From Streptomyces sp. ASQP_92 (GTDB taxonomy: Bacteria > Actinomycetota > Actinomycetes > Streptomycetales > Streptomycetaceae): a stretch of DNA of 64,000 nt. The stretch spans positions 1 to 64,000 of the forward strand of contig NZ_JAODUA010000006.1 in assembly GCF_025399895.1 (NCBI RefSeq). Reading direction: 5' to 3'. This document shows positions 55,335 to 63,144 of the stretch, piece by piece. The notes beneath the pieces are model-generated. The model did no database searches, was not told where the DNA came from, and was given only the letters and a program-made list of their open reading frames with translations. Positions within the stretch are counted from its first letter, which is position 1. Each line of letters opens with the position of its first letter. The position numbers and the translations under genes were made by a program.

Positions 55335-56738
55335 ATGACCTCATCCCGTCCCCCCGTATCGCCCTCTCCCTTCGAAGAGCTGCTGCCGTCGACGCGGCGC
55401 GCCCTCCTCCATCGCATCGCGGTCGCCCAGTCCGAAGGGAGGGCGCCCTCGCTGGTCGCGGCCGTGGCGCGGGACGGCCGGATGGTCTGGTCCGGATCGC
55501 GCACCTCGGTGGACGGCCATGGCCCGGACGCCGACGTCCAGTACCGTATCGGGTCCATCACGAAGACCTTCACCGCCGTGCTGGTTCTGCGGCTGCGCGA
55601 CGAGGGACTGCTCGATCTCGGCGATCCCTTGGAGAAGCACCTTCCCGGCACCGCGGCGGGCGGGGCGACGATCGCTCAACTCCTTTCCCACACGGCCGGG
55701 TTGGCGGCGGAATCGCCCGCGCCGTGGTGGGAGCGGACACCTGGTGACCTTCGTCCCGAACTCGCCGACGTCCTGGGAAGCGAGCCGGATCTGCATCCGG
55801 CGGGACGTCTGCACCACTACTCCAATCCGGGCTACACCCTGCTGGGTTCTCTGGTGGAAGAGGTGCGCGGGGTGTCCTGGGAGCAGGCGCTGCGGACCGA
55901 GGTCCTCCAGCCGCTGGGGCTCGACCGCACGAGCACGCAGCCGATGCATCCCCACGCCGGCGGCTGGGCGGTGCACCCGTGGGCCGATGTGCTGTTGCCC
56001 GAACCGTCCGAGGATCTCGGCCTGATGGCCCCGGCCGGGCAGCTCTGGTCGACCGCCGCCGACCTGTGCCGCTTCGCCGTCTTCCTCGCGGAGGGAGATG
56101 AGCGAGTGCTGAGCGCGGAGTCGGTCGCGGAGATGCGTACTCCCGCCGTCGCGCCGGAAGCGGGTGGATGGGACAGCGGCTACGGGTTCGGCATGCAGCT
56201 CGCCCGCAGCGATGGCCGCGAGCTCGCCGGACACACCGGCTCGTTGCCCGGCTTTGTCGCGGGCCTGTGGATGAGCGTGGCGGACGGAGTGGCAGCCGTC
56301 GCGCTCGCCAATGCGACGTCGGGCCCGATGTGCGGGGCACTGGCGGCCGATCTCGTACGCATCGTGGGAGAGGCCGAGCCGCGCTTCCCGGAGCCCTGGC
56401 GCCCTCTCCCCGAGGCGGATGAGCAACTCCTGGCGCTGACCGGACCCTGGTACTGGGGCACTCATGCCTATGGCCTGCGGCTCACAGCCGGCCGCGGGGT
56501 GGCACTGGCGCCGCTACGGGGCACCGGCCGGGCGGCCGATTTCAAGGCCGCCGCGAACGGGACCTGGGTCGGTCTCGACGGCTACTACCAAGGTGAGACG
56601 CTCCGTGTGGTGCGTCGAGGAGACGGCTCGGTGAGCCATCTCGACCTCGGCTCCTTCGTTTTCACACGCGAGCCGTATGGCCCCGATGCAGACGCGGTGC
56701 CGGGTGGTGTGGACCCCGAGGGCTGGCGGGGGATCTGA
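55335..56738 (+). CDS. Serine hydrolase of the beta-lactamase / DD-peptidase fold
   Basis: 467 residues. Class C-type fold: SxxK as SITK (Ser74), YxN as YSN (162-164) and HTG (300-302) in place of KTG. No signal peptide, so probably cytoplasmic, which argues against a classical resistance beta-lactamase; more likely an esterase or D-aminopeptidase. A C-terminal beta-rich extension (about 360-467) follows. Ends just before a set of parS palindromes. Confidence 0.9.
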   Translation: MTSSRPPVSPSPFEELLPSTRRALLHRIAVAQSEGRAPSLVAAVARDGRMVWSGSRTSVDGHGPDADVQYRIGSITKTFTAVLVLRLRDEGLLDLGDPLEKHLPGTAAGGATIAQLLSHTAGLAAESPAPWWERTPGDLRPELADVLGSEPDLHPAGRLHHYSNPGYTLLGSLVEEVRGVSWEQALRTEVLQPLGLDRTSTQPMHPHAGGWAVHPWADVLLPEPSEDLGLMAPAGQLWSTAADLCRFAVFLAEGDERVLSAESVAEMRTPAVAPEAGGWDSGYGFGMQLARSDGRELAGHTGSLPGFVAGLWMSVADGVAAVALANATSGPMCGALAADLVRIVGEAEPRFPEPWRPLPEADEQLLALTGPWYWGTHAYGLRLTAGRGVALAPLRGTGRAADFKAAANGTWVGLDGYYQGETLRVVRRGDGSVSHLDLGSFVFTREPYGPDADAVPGGVDPEGWRGI

Positions 56739-56739
56739 C

Positions 56740-56753
56740 GTTTCACGTGAAAC
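56740..56753. other. parS site 12
   Basis: Perfect GTTTCACGTGAAAC immediately after the beta-lactamase-fold gene; first of three within 86 bases. Confidence 0.95.
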
Positions 56754-56755
56754 AG

Positions 56756-56801
56756 GCATCCCGGAGTGGCCGTTTCACGTGAAACGGCCACTCCGGGATG
56801 C
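56756..56801. terminator. 46-bp perfect palindrome with parS core
   Basis: Sixteen complementary bases on each side of parS (56772-56785); the longest of its kind here. It sits between the convergent beta-lactamase-fold and acetyltransferase genes and would form a 23-bp hairpin in RNA. Confidence 0.7.
56772..56785. other. parS site 13
   Basis: Perfect GTTTCACGTGAAAC at the centre of a 46-bp palindrome. Confidence 0.95.
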
Positions 56802-56836
56802 TGTAGGTCCCGTTTCACGTGAAACGGGACCTACAG
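56801..56836. terminator. 36-bp perfect palindrome with parS core
   Basis: Eleven complementary bases on each side of parS (56812-56825). It shares its first base with the end of the 46-bp palindrome and contains the stop codon of the leftward acetyltransferase gene. Confidence 0.65.
56812..56825. other. parS site 14
   Basis: Perfect GTTTCACGTGAAAC at the centre of a 36-bp palindrome. Confidence 0.95.
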
Positions 56837-57283
56837 GGGCTTCTTGAACCCCACGTGCGAGGCCTCGAATCCCAGCCGCTCATAGAAGCGATGGGCGTCT
56901 ATGCGGGTGGCGTCCGAGGTGAGCTGGACCAACTGGCAGCCCTGACGCTCGGATTCGGCGATGGCCCATTCGATCAGAATGGTCCCGAGGCCGCTGCCCC
57001 GCTCTGTCTTCTCCACGCGGACGCCCTCGATGATCGAGCGCGATGCTCCGCGCCGGGAGAGGCCGGGAATGACGGTGAGCTGAAGGGTGCCGACGACCCG
57101 ACCGCCACGGTCCGCGACCACCAACCGCTGTTGGGGATCGCCCGCCAGCCGGTCGAACGCGGCACGGTAGGGCGTGAGGTCGTCCGGCGATTCGCGCTGG
57201 GCGCCCAGCGGGTCGTCGGCGAGCATCGCCACGATCGCCGGGATGTCCTCGGGCGTCGCGGGCCTGATCTCAAGATCGTTCAT
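56831..57283 (-). CDS. GNAT-family acetyltransferase
   Basis: 150 residues from ATG at 57283 (MNDLEIRPATPEDIPAIVAML). GNAT motifs: VVADRGGRVVGTLQLTVIPGL, the acetyl-CoA loop VEKTERGSGLGTILIEWAI and the C-terminal DAHRFYERLGFEASHVGFKK. Substrate unknown. Its stop codon lies inside a parS palindrome. Downstream of the MarR gene on the same strand (25-base gap), so possibly one transcript. Confidence 0.9.
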   Translation of the reverse strand: MNDLEIRPATPEDIPAIVAMLADDPLGAQRESPDDLTPYRAAFDRLAGDPQQRLVVADRGGRVVGTLQLTVIPGLSRRGASRSIIEGVRVEKTERGSGLGTILIEWAIAESERQGCQLVQLTSDATRIDAHRFYERLGFEASHVGFKKPL

Positions 57284-57308
57284 GGGTGTGAGCGTACGCC
57301 GGGCCATG

Positions 57309-57767
57309 TCAGGCCGATACGTGCAGCGCCTCAACTGTGCGGACCAGGGGCGTCAGTTGGGGATTCGCGGCCGCTTCGTCCAGCGCCTCGCGCAGGGCTC
57401 TGTCATTGGTGGGCCGGGCCTCGGCCAGCAGGGCGAGGCCGGCGTCGGTGACGTCCGTGTAGATGCCGCGCCGGTCGGTGTCGCAGAGGTAGCGGGTCAG
57501 CAGGCCGCGGTCCTCGAGCCGGGTCACCAGCCGGGTCGTGGCCGACTGGCTGAGGACGACGGCGTCGGCGACCTGCTTCATCTGGAGATGGCCGCCGGGG
57601 CCGCTGTGCTGGCGACTCAGGACGTCGAGCAGGGAGTACTCGCGCACGCTGAGGTCATGGCCCGCCTGAAGGGCGCGCTCGATGTGGGCATCGATCTTGC
57701 CGTGCAGCAGCGAGAGCGCGCACCAGCCCTGGGCGAGGGCGGTGAGTGCGGGGTCGGTCGCGGTCAT
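57309..57767 (-). CDS. MarR-family transcriptional regulator
   Basis: 152 residues. Winged helix of MarR type (LSVREYSLLDVLSRQHSGPGGHLQMKQVADAVVLSQSATTRLVTRLEDRGLLTRYLCDTDRRGIYTDVTDAG). ATG at 57767 with GGAGGA upstream. Divergent from an MFS efflux gene, its likely target, with a repeated TGCAATTA element between them. Confidence 0.93.
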   Translation of the reverse strand: MTATDPALTALAQGWCALSLLHGKIDAHIERALQAGHDLSVREYSLLDVLSRQHSGPGGHLQMKQVADAVVLSQSATTRLVTRLEDRGLLTRYLCDTDRRGIYTDVTDAGLALLAEARPTNDRALREALDEAAANPQLTPLVRTVEALHVSA

Positions 57768-57811
57768 GCGTCTGTCCTCCGTCCGGAGCGGCTTGTCCTC
57801 AGGATAGTCCA

Positions 57812-57859
57812 CCAGTGCAATAGCCCGCGTTTGCAATTAACACGCGTCTGCAATTATTG
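57812..57859. promoter_or_regulatory. Candidate MarR operator (direct repeats)
   Basis: CGCGTTTGCAATTA (57826-57839) and CGCGTCTGCAATTA (57843-57856) repeat with a 17-base period; a third TGCAATA lies at 57816. The elements occupy the region between the divergent MarR and MFS genes. Confidence 0.55.
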
Positions 57860-57904
57860 TGGACGCCCGTAAGGAGCTCAAGCAATCTTCTGGAAGGCCA
57901 TCCC

Positions 57905-59116
57905 ATGCCACTCGCGCTCCTAGCCCTCGCCATCGGGGCGTTCGGTATCGGCACCACGGAATTCGTGATCATGGGGCTGCTCCCCGAGGTCGCCGGCACC
58001 TTCGACGTCTCCATCCCCACGGCCGGATACCTGGTCAGCGGTTATGCGGTCGGCGTGATGCTCGGCGCACCGCTGATGACGCTGCTGGGAACGAAGATCA
58101 GCCGCAAGCGGATGCTGATGCTGCTGATGGGCTTCTTCATCGTCGGCAACGTGCTCTCCGCGGTCGCGCCCGCCTTCGGGCTGATGCTGACCGGGCGGAT
58201 CGTCGCCTCCCTCGCCCACGGCGCGTTCTTCGGAATCGGCTCCGTCGTCGCGGCGGACCTGGTCGCCCCCGAGAAGAAGGCCGGGGCCATCGCCATGATG
58301 TTCACCGGCCTGACCGTCGCCAACGTCGTGGGCGTACCGGCGGGCACGCTCATCGGCCAGCAGGCCGGCTGGCGCGCGACGTTCTTCGTCGTCGCCGCCC
58401 TCGGGGTGCTGGGACTGTTCGGCGTGGCCAAGCTGGTCCCGGACTTGCCGAAGGCCCAGGGCGTACGGCTGCGGCACGAGATCGCCGCGTTCCGCAACGT
58501 TCAGGTGCTGCTCGCCATGGCGATGACCGTGCTCGGCTTCGGCGGCGTCTTCGCCGCGATCACCTACATCACCCCGATGATGACGAACGTCGCCGGATAC
58601 GCCGGTACCTCCGTGACCTGGCTGCTCGTGCTGTTCGGCCTCGGGATGGTCGCCGGAAACCTCGTCGGCGGCCGGTTCGCCGACCGCGCTCTGATGCCGA
58701 TGCTCTATGTGTCGCTGTCCGGGCTCGCCGTGGTCCTGGCGCTGTTCACCGTGGCCGCCCACGACAAGTCCGCGTCCGCCGTCATGGTCTTCCTCATCGG
58801 CGCGCTGGGCTTCGCGACCGTCCCCCCGCTGCAGAAGCGCGTCCTCGACCAGGCCGCCGGGGCGCCCACCCTGGCGTCCGCGGTCAACATCGGCGCCTTC
58901 AACCTCGGCAACGCGCTCTCCGCCTGGCTCGGCGGCGTCGTCATCGCGGCCGGCCTCGGCTACACCGCCCCGAACTGGGTGGGCGCGGCACTCGCCGCCT
59001 CCGCCCTCGTGCTCGCCTTCGTCTCCAGCGCGCTGGAGCGTCGTACGACCACGGACAGCCCCGTCGTCGCTGGCGGCGTACCGGATCCGATCCGGGTCCC
59101 GGCCTCCCAGCGCTGA
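57905..59116 (+). CDS. MFS transporter, DHA1-type drug/sugar efflux
   Basis: 403 residues, 12 membrane helices. Starts MPLALLALAIGAFGIGTTEFVIMGLLPEVA, the arabinose-efflux/AraJ-like signature, with the motif-A-like LMTLLGTKISRKRMLM. ATG at 57905 follows a short leader. Likely repressed by the divergent MarR protein. Substrate unknown. Confidence 0.93.
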   Translation: MPLALLALAIGAFGIGTTEFVIMGLLPEVAGTFDVSIPTAGYLVSGYAVGVMLGAPLMTLLGTKISRKRMLMLLMGFFIVGNVLSAVAPAFGLMLTGRIVASLAHGAFFGIGSVVAADLVAPEKKAGAIAMMFTGLTVANVVGVPAGTLIGQQAGWRATFFVVAALGVLGLFGVAKLVPDLPKAQGVRLRHEIAAFRNVQVLLAMAMTVLGFGGVFAAITYITPMMTNVAGYAGTSVTWLLVLFGLGMVAGNLVGGRFADRALMPMLYVSLSGLAVVLALFTVAAHDKSASAVMVFLIGALGFATVPPLQKRVLDQAAGAPTLASAVNIGAFNLGNALSAWLGGVVIAAGLGYTAPNWVGAALAASALVLAFVSSALERRTTTDSPVVAGGVPDPIRVPASQR

Positions 59117-59151
59117 ATCAACTGCCCGGAATTACCTAGGAGTTACCCCTC

Positions 59152-59583
59152 ATGAGCACCACCACCATCGCCCCGGCCCCGCTCAGCACCCCGGAAGCCG
59201 AGGCGCTCGTCGAAGCGGCCCGCGTGGCCGCCGAGGAGGCCGGGGTCGCCGTCGCGGTCACCGTCCTGGACGCGGGCGGCCATCCGCTCGCCTTCCGCCG
59301 GGACGACCGGGCCGTACTGATCGCAGGGGAGACCAGCACACGCAAGGCGTACACGGCGCTTCAGCTGAACGCACCGACCGCGGACCTGGTGGACGCGGTC
59401 CAGCCGGGCGGCCCCTTCCACACCCTGCCGACGGCCCTGGACCGTCCGCTGCTCTTCATCGCGGGCGGCGTGCCCGTGCACCGCGACGGCCGTCTCGTCG
59501 GCGCGATAGGTGTGGGCGGCGGAGCCCCCGAGCAGGACCACGGGTTCGCGACCCTCGCGGTCGAGAGCCTGGCCGGCCGCTGA
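59152..59583 (+). CDS. GlcG/HbpS-family protein (DUF336)
   Basis: 143 residues of the heme-degrading/heme-binding GlcG/HbpS fold: VAVAVTVLDAGGHPLAFRRDD, TRKAYTALQLNAPT, and GGVPVHRDGRLVGAIGVGGGAPEQDHGFA. No signal peptide, unlike HbpS, so probably cytoplasmic. 35 bases after the MFS gene and likely co-transcribed. The role is not known; the family includes putative heme-binding and small-molecule-binding proteins. Confidence 0.88.
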   Translation: MSTTTIAPAPLSTPEAEALVEAARVAAEEAGVAVAVTVLDAGGHPLAFRRDDRAVLIAGETSTRKAYTALQLNAPTADLVDAVQPGGPFHTLPTALDRPLLFIAGGVPVHRDGRLVGAIGVGGGAPEQDHGFATLAVESLAGR

Positions 59584-59669
59584 TCGCCCCGAGTCCCACC
59601 GTCCGCCCTCACGTGCCCGTGACAGCACGGCACATGGGGGCGGATGCGTAGGGACAGGACAGTGTCTGG

Positions 59670-60524
59670 CTAGCCCGCGGCCACCGTCAGCGGCGCGAAG
59701 CGGCGGGTCCAGTCGCCGGGAAGGGCCGGGATGCCTCGGGTCATCACCGCGTTGAAGCCGACCGACTCCATGCCGGACGCCCTCAGCCAGCTCAGCAAGT
59801 CCTCGTGACGTACGTCGATGTCCGTGCGCAGCGGCCGGTCCGTACCGGCCGCGAGCGAGGCGACCAGAGCCCTGGCGGTCTCCGTGTCACGGGCGATCAG
59901 CGGGCCCACCACATGGGTGTTCATATTGGGCCAGGCGGCCGCGAATCCGGTGAGCCCGGCCGAGTCCTCGGAGACCCGCAGTTGATCGCAGAAGGCCGGG
60001 AGGCGGGCGATCACGTGGGTGCGGTCCTCACCGAAGACCTCGGCGTCCAGCCGGAGAATCGCCGGCAGGTCGTCCGCGGCCGCCGGCCGGGTGGCCACCG
60101 TCGGAGCGGGCCCCGACGGCTGGAAGTGACCCATGACCATCTCGGCGCGGCCGGTCGTCTCGAAGCCCAGCTCCTCGTACAGCGGGCGTCCGTACGGCGT
60201 GGCGTGCAGGGTGAGCGGAGTGCCCTCCCACGTCTGGAGCACGTCCTTCATCAGTCGGCGCCCGACGCCCTGACGGGCGAAGCGCTCGGCCACCAGGACC
60301 ATGCCGATGGCCGCGAGACCCGGGCCGTACGAGGTGACCACACAGGCGGCGACCAGGCCCTTGCCGTCCGGGGCGTCGATTCCGTACCCCGTGCCCGCCG
60401 CGAGGAGAAGCCCCCATTTGTGCTCCTCACGTGGCCAACCGCGGTCTTCGGAGAGGTCGGCGCAGGCGACGAGGTCTTCGTTGGTCAGGCGGCGCAGGGG
60501 GAGCTCGGCGAGCGGTGAGGGCAT
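59670..60524 (-). CDS. Tandem GNAT acetyltransferase
   Basis: 284 residues from ATG at 60524 (MPSPLAELPLRRLTNEDL). The N-terminal GNAT domain is complete (VLVAERFARQGVGRRLMKDVL; LYEELGFETTG); the second (from about residue 145) is degenerate. Two-domain GNATs of this type are common in Streptomyces; the substrate is unknown. The frame is open further upstream through two parS sites, but that part is not conserved-looking, and the chosen ATG begins the first domain. Confidence 0.87.
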   Translation of the reverse strand: MPSPLAELPLRRLTNEDLVACADLSEDRGWPREEHKWGLLLAAGTGYGIDAPDGKGLVAACVVTSYGPGLAAIGMVLVAERFARQGVGRRLMKDVLQTWEGTPLTLHATPYGRPLYEELGFETTGRAEMVMGHFQPSGPAPTVATRPAAADDLPAILRLDAEVFGEDRTHVIARLPAFCDQLRVSEDSAGLTGFAAAWPNMNTHVVGPLIARDTETARALVASLAAGTDRPLRTDIDVRHEDLLSWLRASGMESVGFNAVMTRGIPALPGDWTRRFAPLTVAAG

Positions 60525-60660
60525 GAGGGTCAGGTTGTCCGACGTACGGGCGCGGCGTCCAGCAGTTTCCGCCTCCCGACAGGGTGCTTCTGGCCACCCT
60601 TCGTCAGCCCCCAGGACTATGAGCACCGAGATCGCCGTATGCGGGGGCGCCGACGCAGAT

Positions 60661-60674
60661 GTTTCACGTGAAAC
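60661..60674. other. parS site 15
   Basis: Perfect GTTTCACGTGAAAC. Confidence 0.95.
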
Positions 60675-60735
60675 ACAGCCGCGGGAAGCGAGGTCGGACC
60701 CACCGGCTGCGGACCGGAGAAGGGGAGCGGCGGGT

Positions 60736-60749
60736 GTTTCACGTGAAAC
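60736..60749. other. parS site 16
   Basis: Perfect GTTTCACGTGAAAC, 75 bases after site 15 and 93 bases before the HAD gene start. Confidence 0.95.
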
Positions 60750-60841
60750 AGGGCGTCGCCGCCCATGCTCCATTCCGAACTCCGGCGGCTGGGCCAGGCG
60801 TCCGACAGGGGGAGCAACCTCGCGTACTAGCCTCGGCCTAC

Positions 60842-61474
60842 ATGGCGCGACTTCATCTCTTCGACCTCGACGGCACGCTCATGCGGGGCTCCGCCGCGCC
60901 GGTCGAGGTATCCCGGCAACTGGGACTGCTCAACGAGATCGGGGAGCTGGAGCGTGAGCTGTCCACCGGCGTGATCGAACCCGCCGAGTACGCGGTCCGG
61001 GTGCATGCCCTCTGGGCCGGGCTCACCGAGGCACAGGTGGCCAGCGCCTTCGAGGCAGCTCCCTGGATCACCGGGATCCAGGACGTGTGGCGCGAGATCC
61101 GGGAACAGGGTGACTACTGCGCCGTCATCTCGCTGTCCCCGTCCTTCTTCGTGCGACGGCTGCTCGCCTGGGGTGCCCACGCCGCGCACGGCTCGATCTT
61201 TCCGGACGTGCCGTTCGTTCGGCCGGTGGATCCGGCCGGGATCCTCAGCCCGGCCGCCAAGGTGGCCGTCATGAACCGGCTGTGTGCGGAGTTCGGCGTC
61301 AGCCCCCGAAGCTGTGTGGCGTACGGGGACTCGATGTCCGATGTGGATCTCTTCGCCGCGGTGCCCGTCTCGGTCGCCGTGAACGCGGACCACCACCTCG
61401 CGGGCCTCGCGACCCATGTGTACACCGGCGACGACCTCCGGGAGGCCTATGCGCTCGTCCGCGCCGCTGGGTGA
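60842..61474 (+). CDS. HAD-family hydrolase (phosphatase)
   Basis: 210 residues. Catalytic DxDGT motif as LFDLDGTL (first Asp nucleophile), helical cap, motif III Lys in SPAAKVAVMN, and motif IV VAYGDSMSDVDLF. Resembles phosphoserine phosphatase-like (SerB-type, HAD-IB) enzymes. Start ATG at 60842 without a clear Shine-Dalgarno, perhaps leaderless. Convergent with the Nudix gene 13 bases later. Confidence 0.93.
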   Translation: MARLHLFDLDGTLMRGSAAPVEVSRQLGLLNEIGELERELSTGVIEPAEYAVRVHALWAGLTEAQVASAFEAAPWITGIQDVWREIREQGDYCAVISLSPSFFVRRLLAWGAHAAHGSIFPDVPFVRPVDPAGILSPAAKVAVMNRLCAEFGVSPRSCVAYGDSMSDVDLFAAVPVSVAVNADHHLAGLATHVYTGDDLREAYALVRAAG

Positions 61475-61487
61475 GTGCGGAGGGCGC

Positions 61488-61970
61488 TCAGCCGAGATCG
61501 GGTGCGTGCATGGCGCGCACGCCCTCGATGTTGCCGTCCAGATAGTGCCTGAGGGACAGCGGGACGAGGTGCACCGAGGCGATCCCGACCCGGGTGAACG
61601 GGATACGGACGATCTCGTATTCTCCGCACGGCTCGTCGATCTCGGGGCCGTGGCGCAGTGAGGGGTCCATGGAGTCGAGGCGGCAGACGAAGAAGTGCTG
61701 CACCTTCACTCCGGTCGCCCCTCCGTCGGCTCCGATGTGCTCGACGGTGTCGACGAAACAGGGCACCACATCGGTGATCTTGGCCCCGAGTTCCTCGTGC
61801 ACCTCGCGGTGCAGGGCCTCGACGACGGTGGAGTCCTCGGGTTCGACCCCGCCGCCGGGGGTCACCCAGTACGGATCCGTGCCGGGCTTGGTGCGCTTGA
61901 TCAGGATCAGGTCGTCACCGTCGAGCAGGACGGCTCGTGCGGTGCGCTTGACCACTGGACGTACGGTCAT
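61488..61970 (-). CDS. Nudix hydrolase
   Basis: 160 residues. Nudix box region GGGVEPEDSTVVEALHREVH followed by EELGA (about 39-63). The metal-binding REVHEE is intact, but spacing at the first glutamate of the box (GX5E) is shifted by one residue relative to the strict pattern. ATG at 61970. Substrate unknown; probably a nucleoside diphosphate derivative. Confidence 0.9.
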   Translation of the reverse strand: MTVRPVVKRTARAVLLDGDDLILIKRTKPGTDPYWVTPGGGVEPEDSTVVEALHREVHEELGAKITDVVPCFVDTVEHIGADGGATGVKVQHFFVCRLDSMDPSLRHGPEIDEPCGEYEIVRIPFTRVGIASVHLVPLSLRHYLDGNIEGVRAMHAPDLG

Positions 61971-62028
61971 GGGAGAAATGTGGCCCGAAGGGATGGCCGC
62001 GAAACTCTTCGGACCCACCGGCCGCTCC

Positions 62029-62925
62029 TCAGCTCCAGTCGGCGGCGGCACGCAGCAGCCATTCCTGCGCCCGCGCGATGTGCGCGAGGCCGAGGGTGCC
62101 GGTGCGGGCCGCGAGGAAATAGGTCCGCAGCGGCGGCACCGGGGGGTCGAGGAGCGCCACCACTTCGCCCTGCTCCAGGGCCGTCGCACACAGGTAGCGG
62201 GGCAGCACCGCCAAGCCCGCTCCGGCGGCCACCGCGGCCAGGACGGCCCGCAGGTCGGGGGCGATCACCGTGCCCGTGGTGGCGGGCCCGGCGTCGAACA
62301 CGGCCGCCCAGTACCGCGTCACCAGCGGCAGCGACTCATGGACCTCCACCACCGGGATGGACTCCAGCACCTGGGGGCCGCCGTGGCGCACTGCCCCGGG
62401 CCCGAGCCGTGCCGCCCAGCGCACGCCGGCGACCAGTACATGTTCCTCGTCGCACAGCGGGGTCGAGGTCAGCAGCCCGCCGCGCGGTCGGGCGGTGGTG
62501 ATGACCAGATCGTGGTGGCCGGCGGCCAGGCCCTCCAGCGTCTCCTCCGCGTTGCCGAAGGAGGCCCGCAGCGCGAGGCCCTGGGGGATGAGCGGGGTGA
62601 GCGCGGGCAGGGCCCGTACCGCCGTGAACTCCGGGGGGCCCGCCAGGTGGAGCGTCCGCGCCCCCGCTTCCTCGCGGAGGCCGGGCTCGGTGATCTCGAC
62701 GAGCGCGTCCAGATGCGGCGCGGCCCGCTGGGCCAGTTCGTCGCCGATCGTCGTCGGGGTCACGCCGCGCGCCCTGCGCAGGAAGAGGGGATGGCCCAAC
62801 TGCCGCTCCAGGGTGCGGATCTGGCTGGTCACCGCGGGCTGGGAGAGTCCGAGCAGCGCCGCGGCCCGGGTGAACGAGCCGGCCCGGTGCACGGTGACGA
62901 ACGTACGCAGCAGGGCAAGGTCCAT
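62029..62925 (-). CDS. LysR-family transcriptional regulator
   Basis: 298 residues. N-terminal LysR winged helix (MDLALLRTFVTVHRAGSFTRAAALLGLSQPAVTSQIRTLERQLG), then the periplasmic-binding-like effector domain. ATG at 62925. The Nudix gene follows 58 bases after its stop on the same strand. A T-N11-A-like motif lies upstream. No obvious target gene is divergent from it. Confidence 0.94.
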   Translation of the reverse strand: MDLALLRTFVTVHRAGSFTRAAALLGLSQPAVTSQIRTLERQLGHPLFLRRARGVTPTTIGDELAQRAAPHLDALVEITEPGLREEAGARTLHLAGPPEFTAVRALPALTPLIPQGLALRASFGNAEETLEGLAAGHHDLVITTARPRGGLLTSTPLCDEEHVLVAGVRWAARLGPGAVRHGGPQVLESIPVVEVHESLPLVTRYWAAVFDAGPATTGTVIAPDLRAVLAAVAAGAGLAVLPRYLCATALEQGEVVALLDPPVPPLRTYFLAARTGTLGLAHIARAQEWLLRAAADWS

Positions 62926-62976
62926 GCGGTGCCCTCCCGTCCTGAACTGCCTCGCGACGTCCCCGGCCGGACACAA

Positions 62977-62994
62977 CTATAAATATGTCGATAG
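62977..62994. promoter_or_regulatory. Possible LysR operator
   Basis: CTAT at 62977 and ATAG at 62991 are dyad halves 10 bases apart in a small AT-rich island 52-69 bases before the LysR start, fitting a T-N11-A type LysR box. Confidence 0.3.
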
Positions 62995-63073
62995 GTCTCT
63001 GTCGCTACCGTGATTGGACACTGACGCACAGTCAACTAGCCTTGGCCAGGCGGTTCTTCGTACGCGGGAACCG

Positions 63074-63112
63074 GGGCGGTCCGAGCCACGAGGGGGGAGG
63101 CTCGGACCGCCC
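63074..63112 (-). terminator. Terminator after the PLP enzyme gene
   Basis: Perfect 14-bp stem (63074-63087 with 63099-63112), 11-base loop, 32 bases past the stop of the leftward PLP gene. Confidence 0.75.
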
Positions 63113-63144
63113 GTCCTACGGAGATGACGCGCTCCGCGTCGAGA

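Larger units (their letters stand above)
60525..60841. other. Divergent region between acetyltransferase and HAD genes
   Basis: 317 bases holding two perfect parS sites (60661-60674 and 60736-60749) and, presumably, both promoters. No gene is supported; open frames across it arise from the parS sequences (which read MFHVK or VSRET). Confidence 0.6.

Noticed and set aside
55335..56738. Antibiotic-resistance beta-lactamase
   Set aside because: The catalytic motifs fit the fold, but there is no signal peptide and the third motif is HTG; a general serine hydrolase is safer.
60659..60841. HAD protein starting at a parS site (MFHVK...)
   Set aside because: parS reads as MFHVK in one frame, producing artificial starts beside many sites; the HAD domain starts at 60842.
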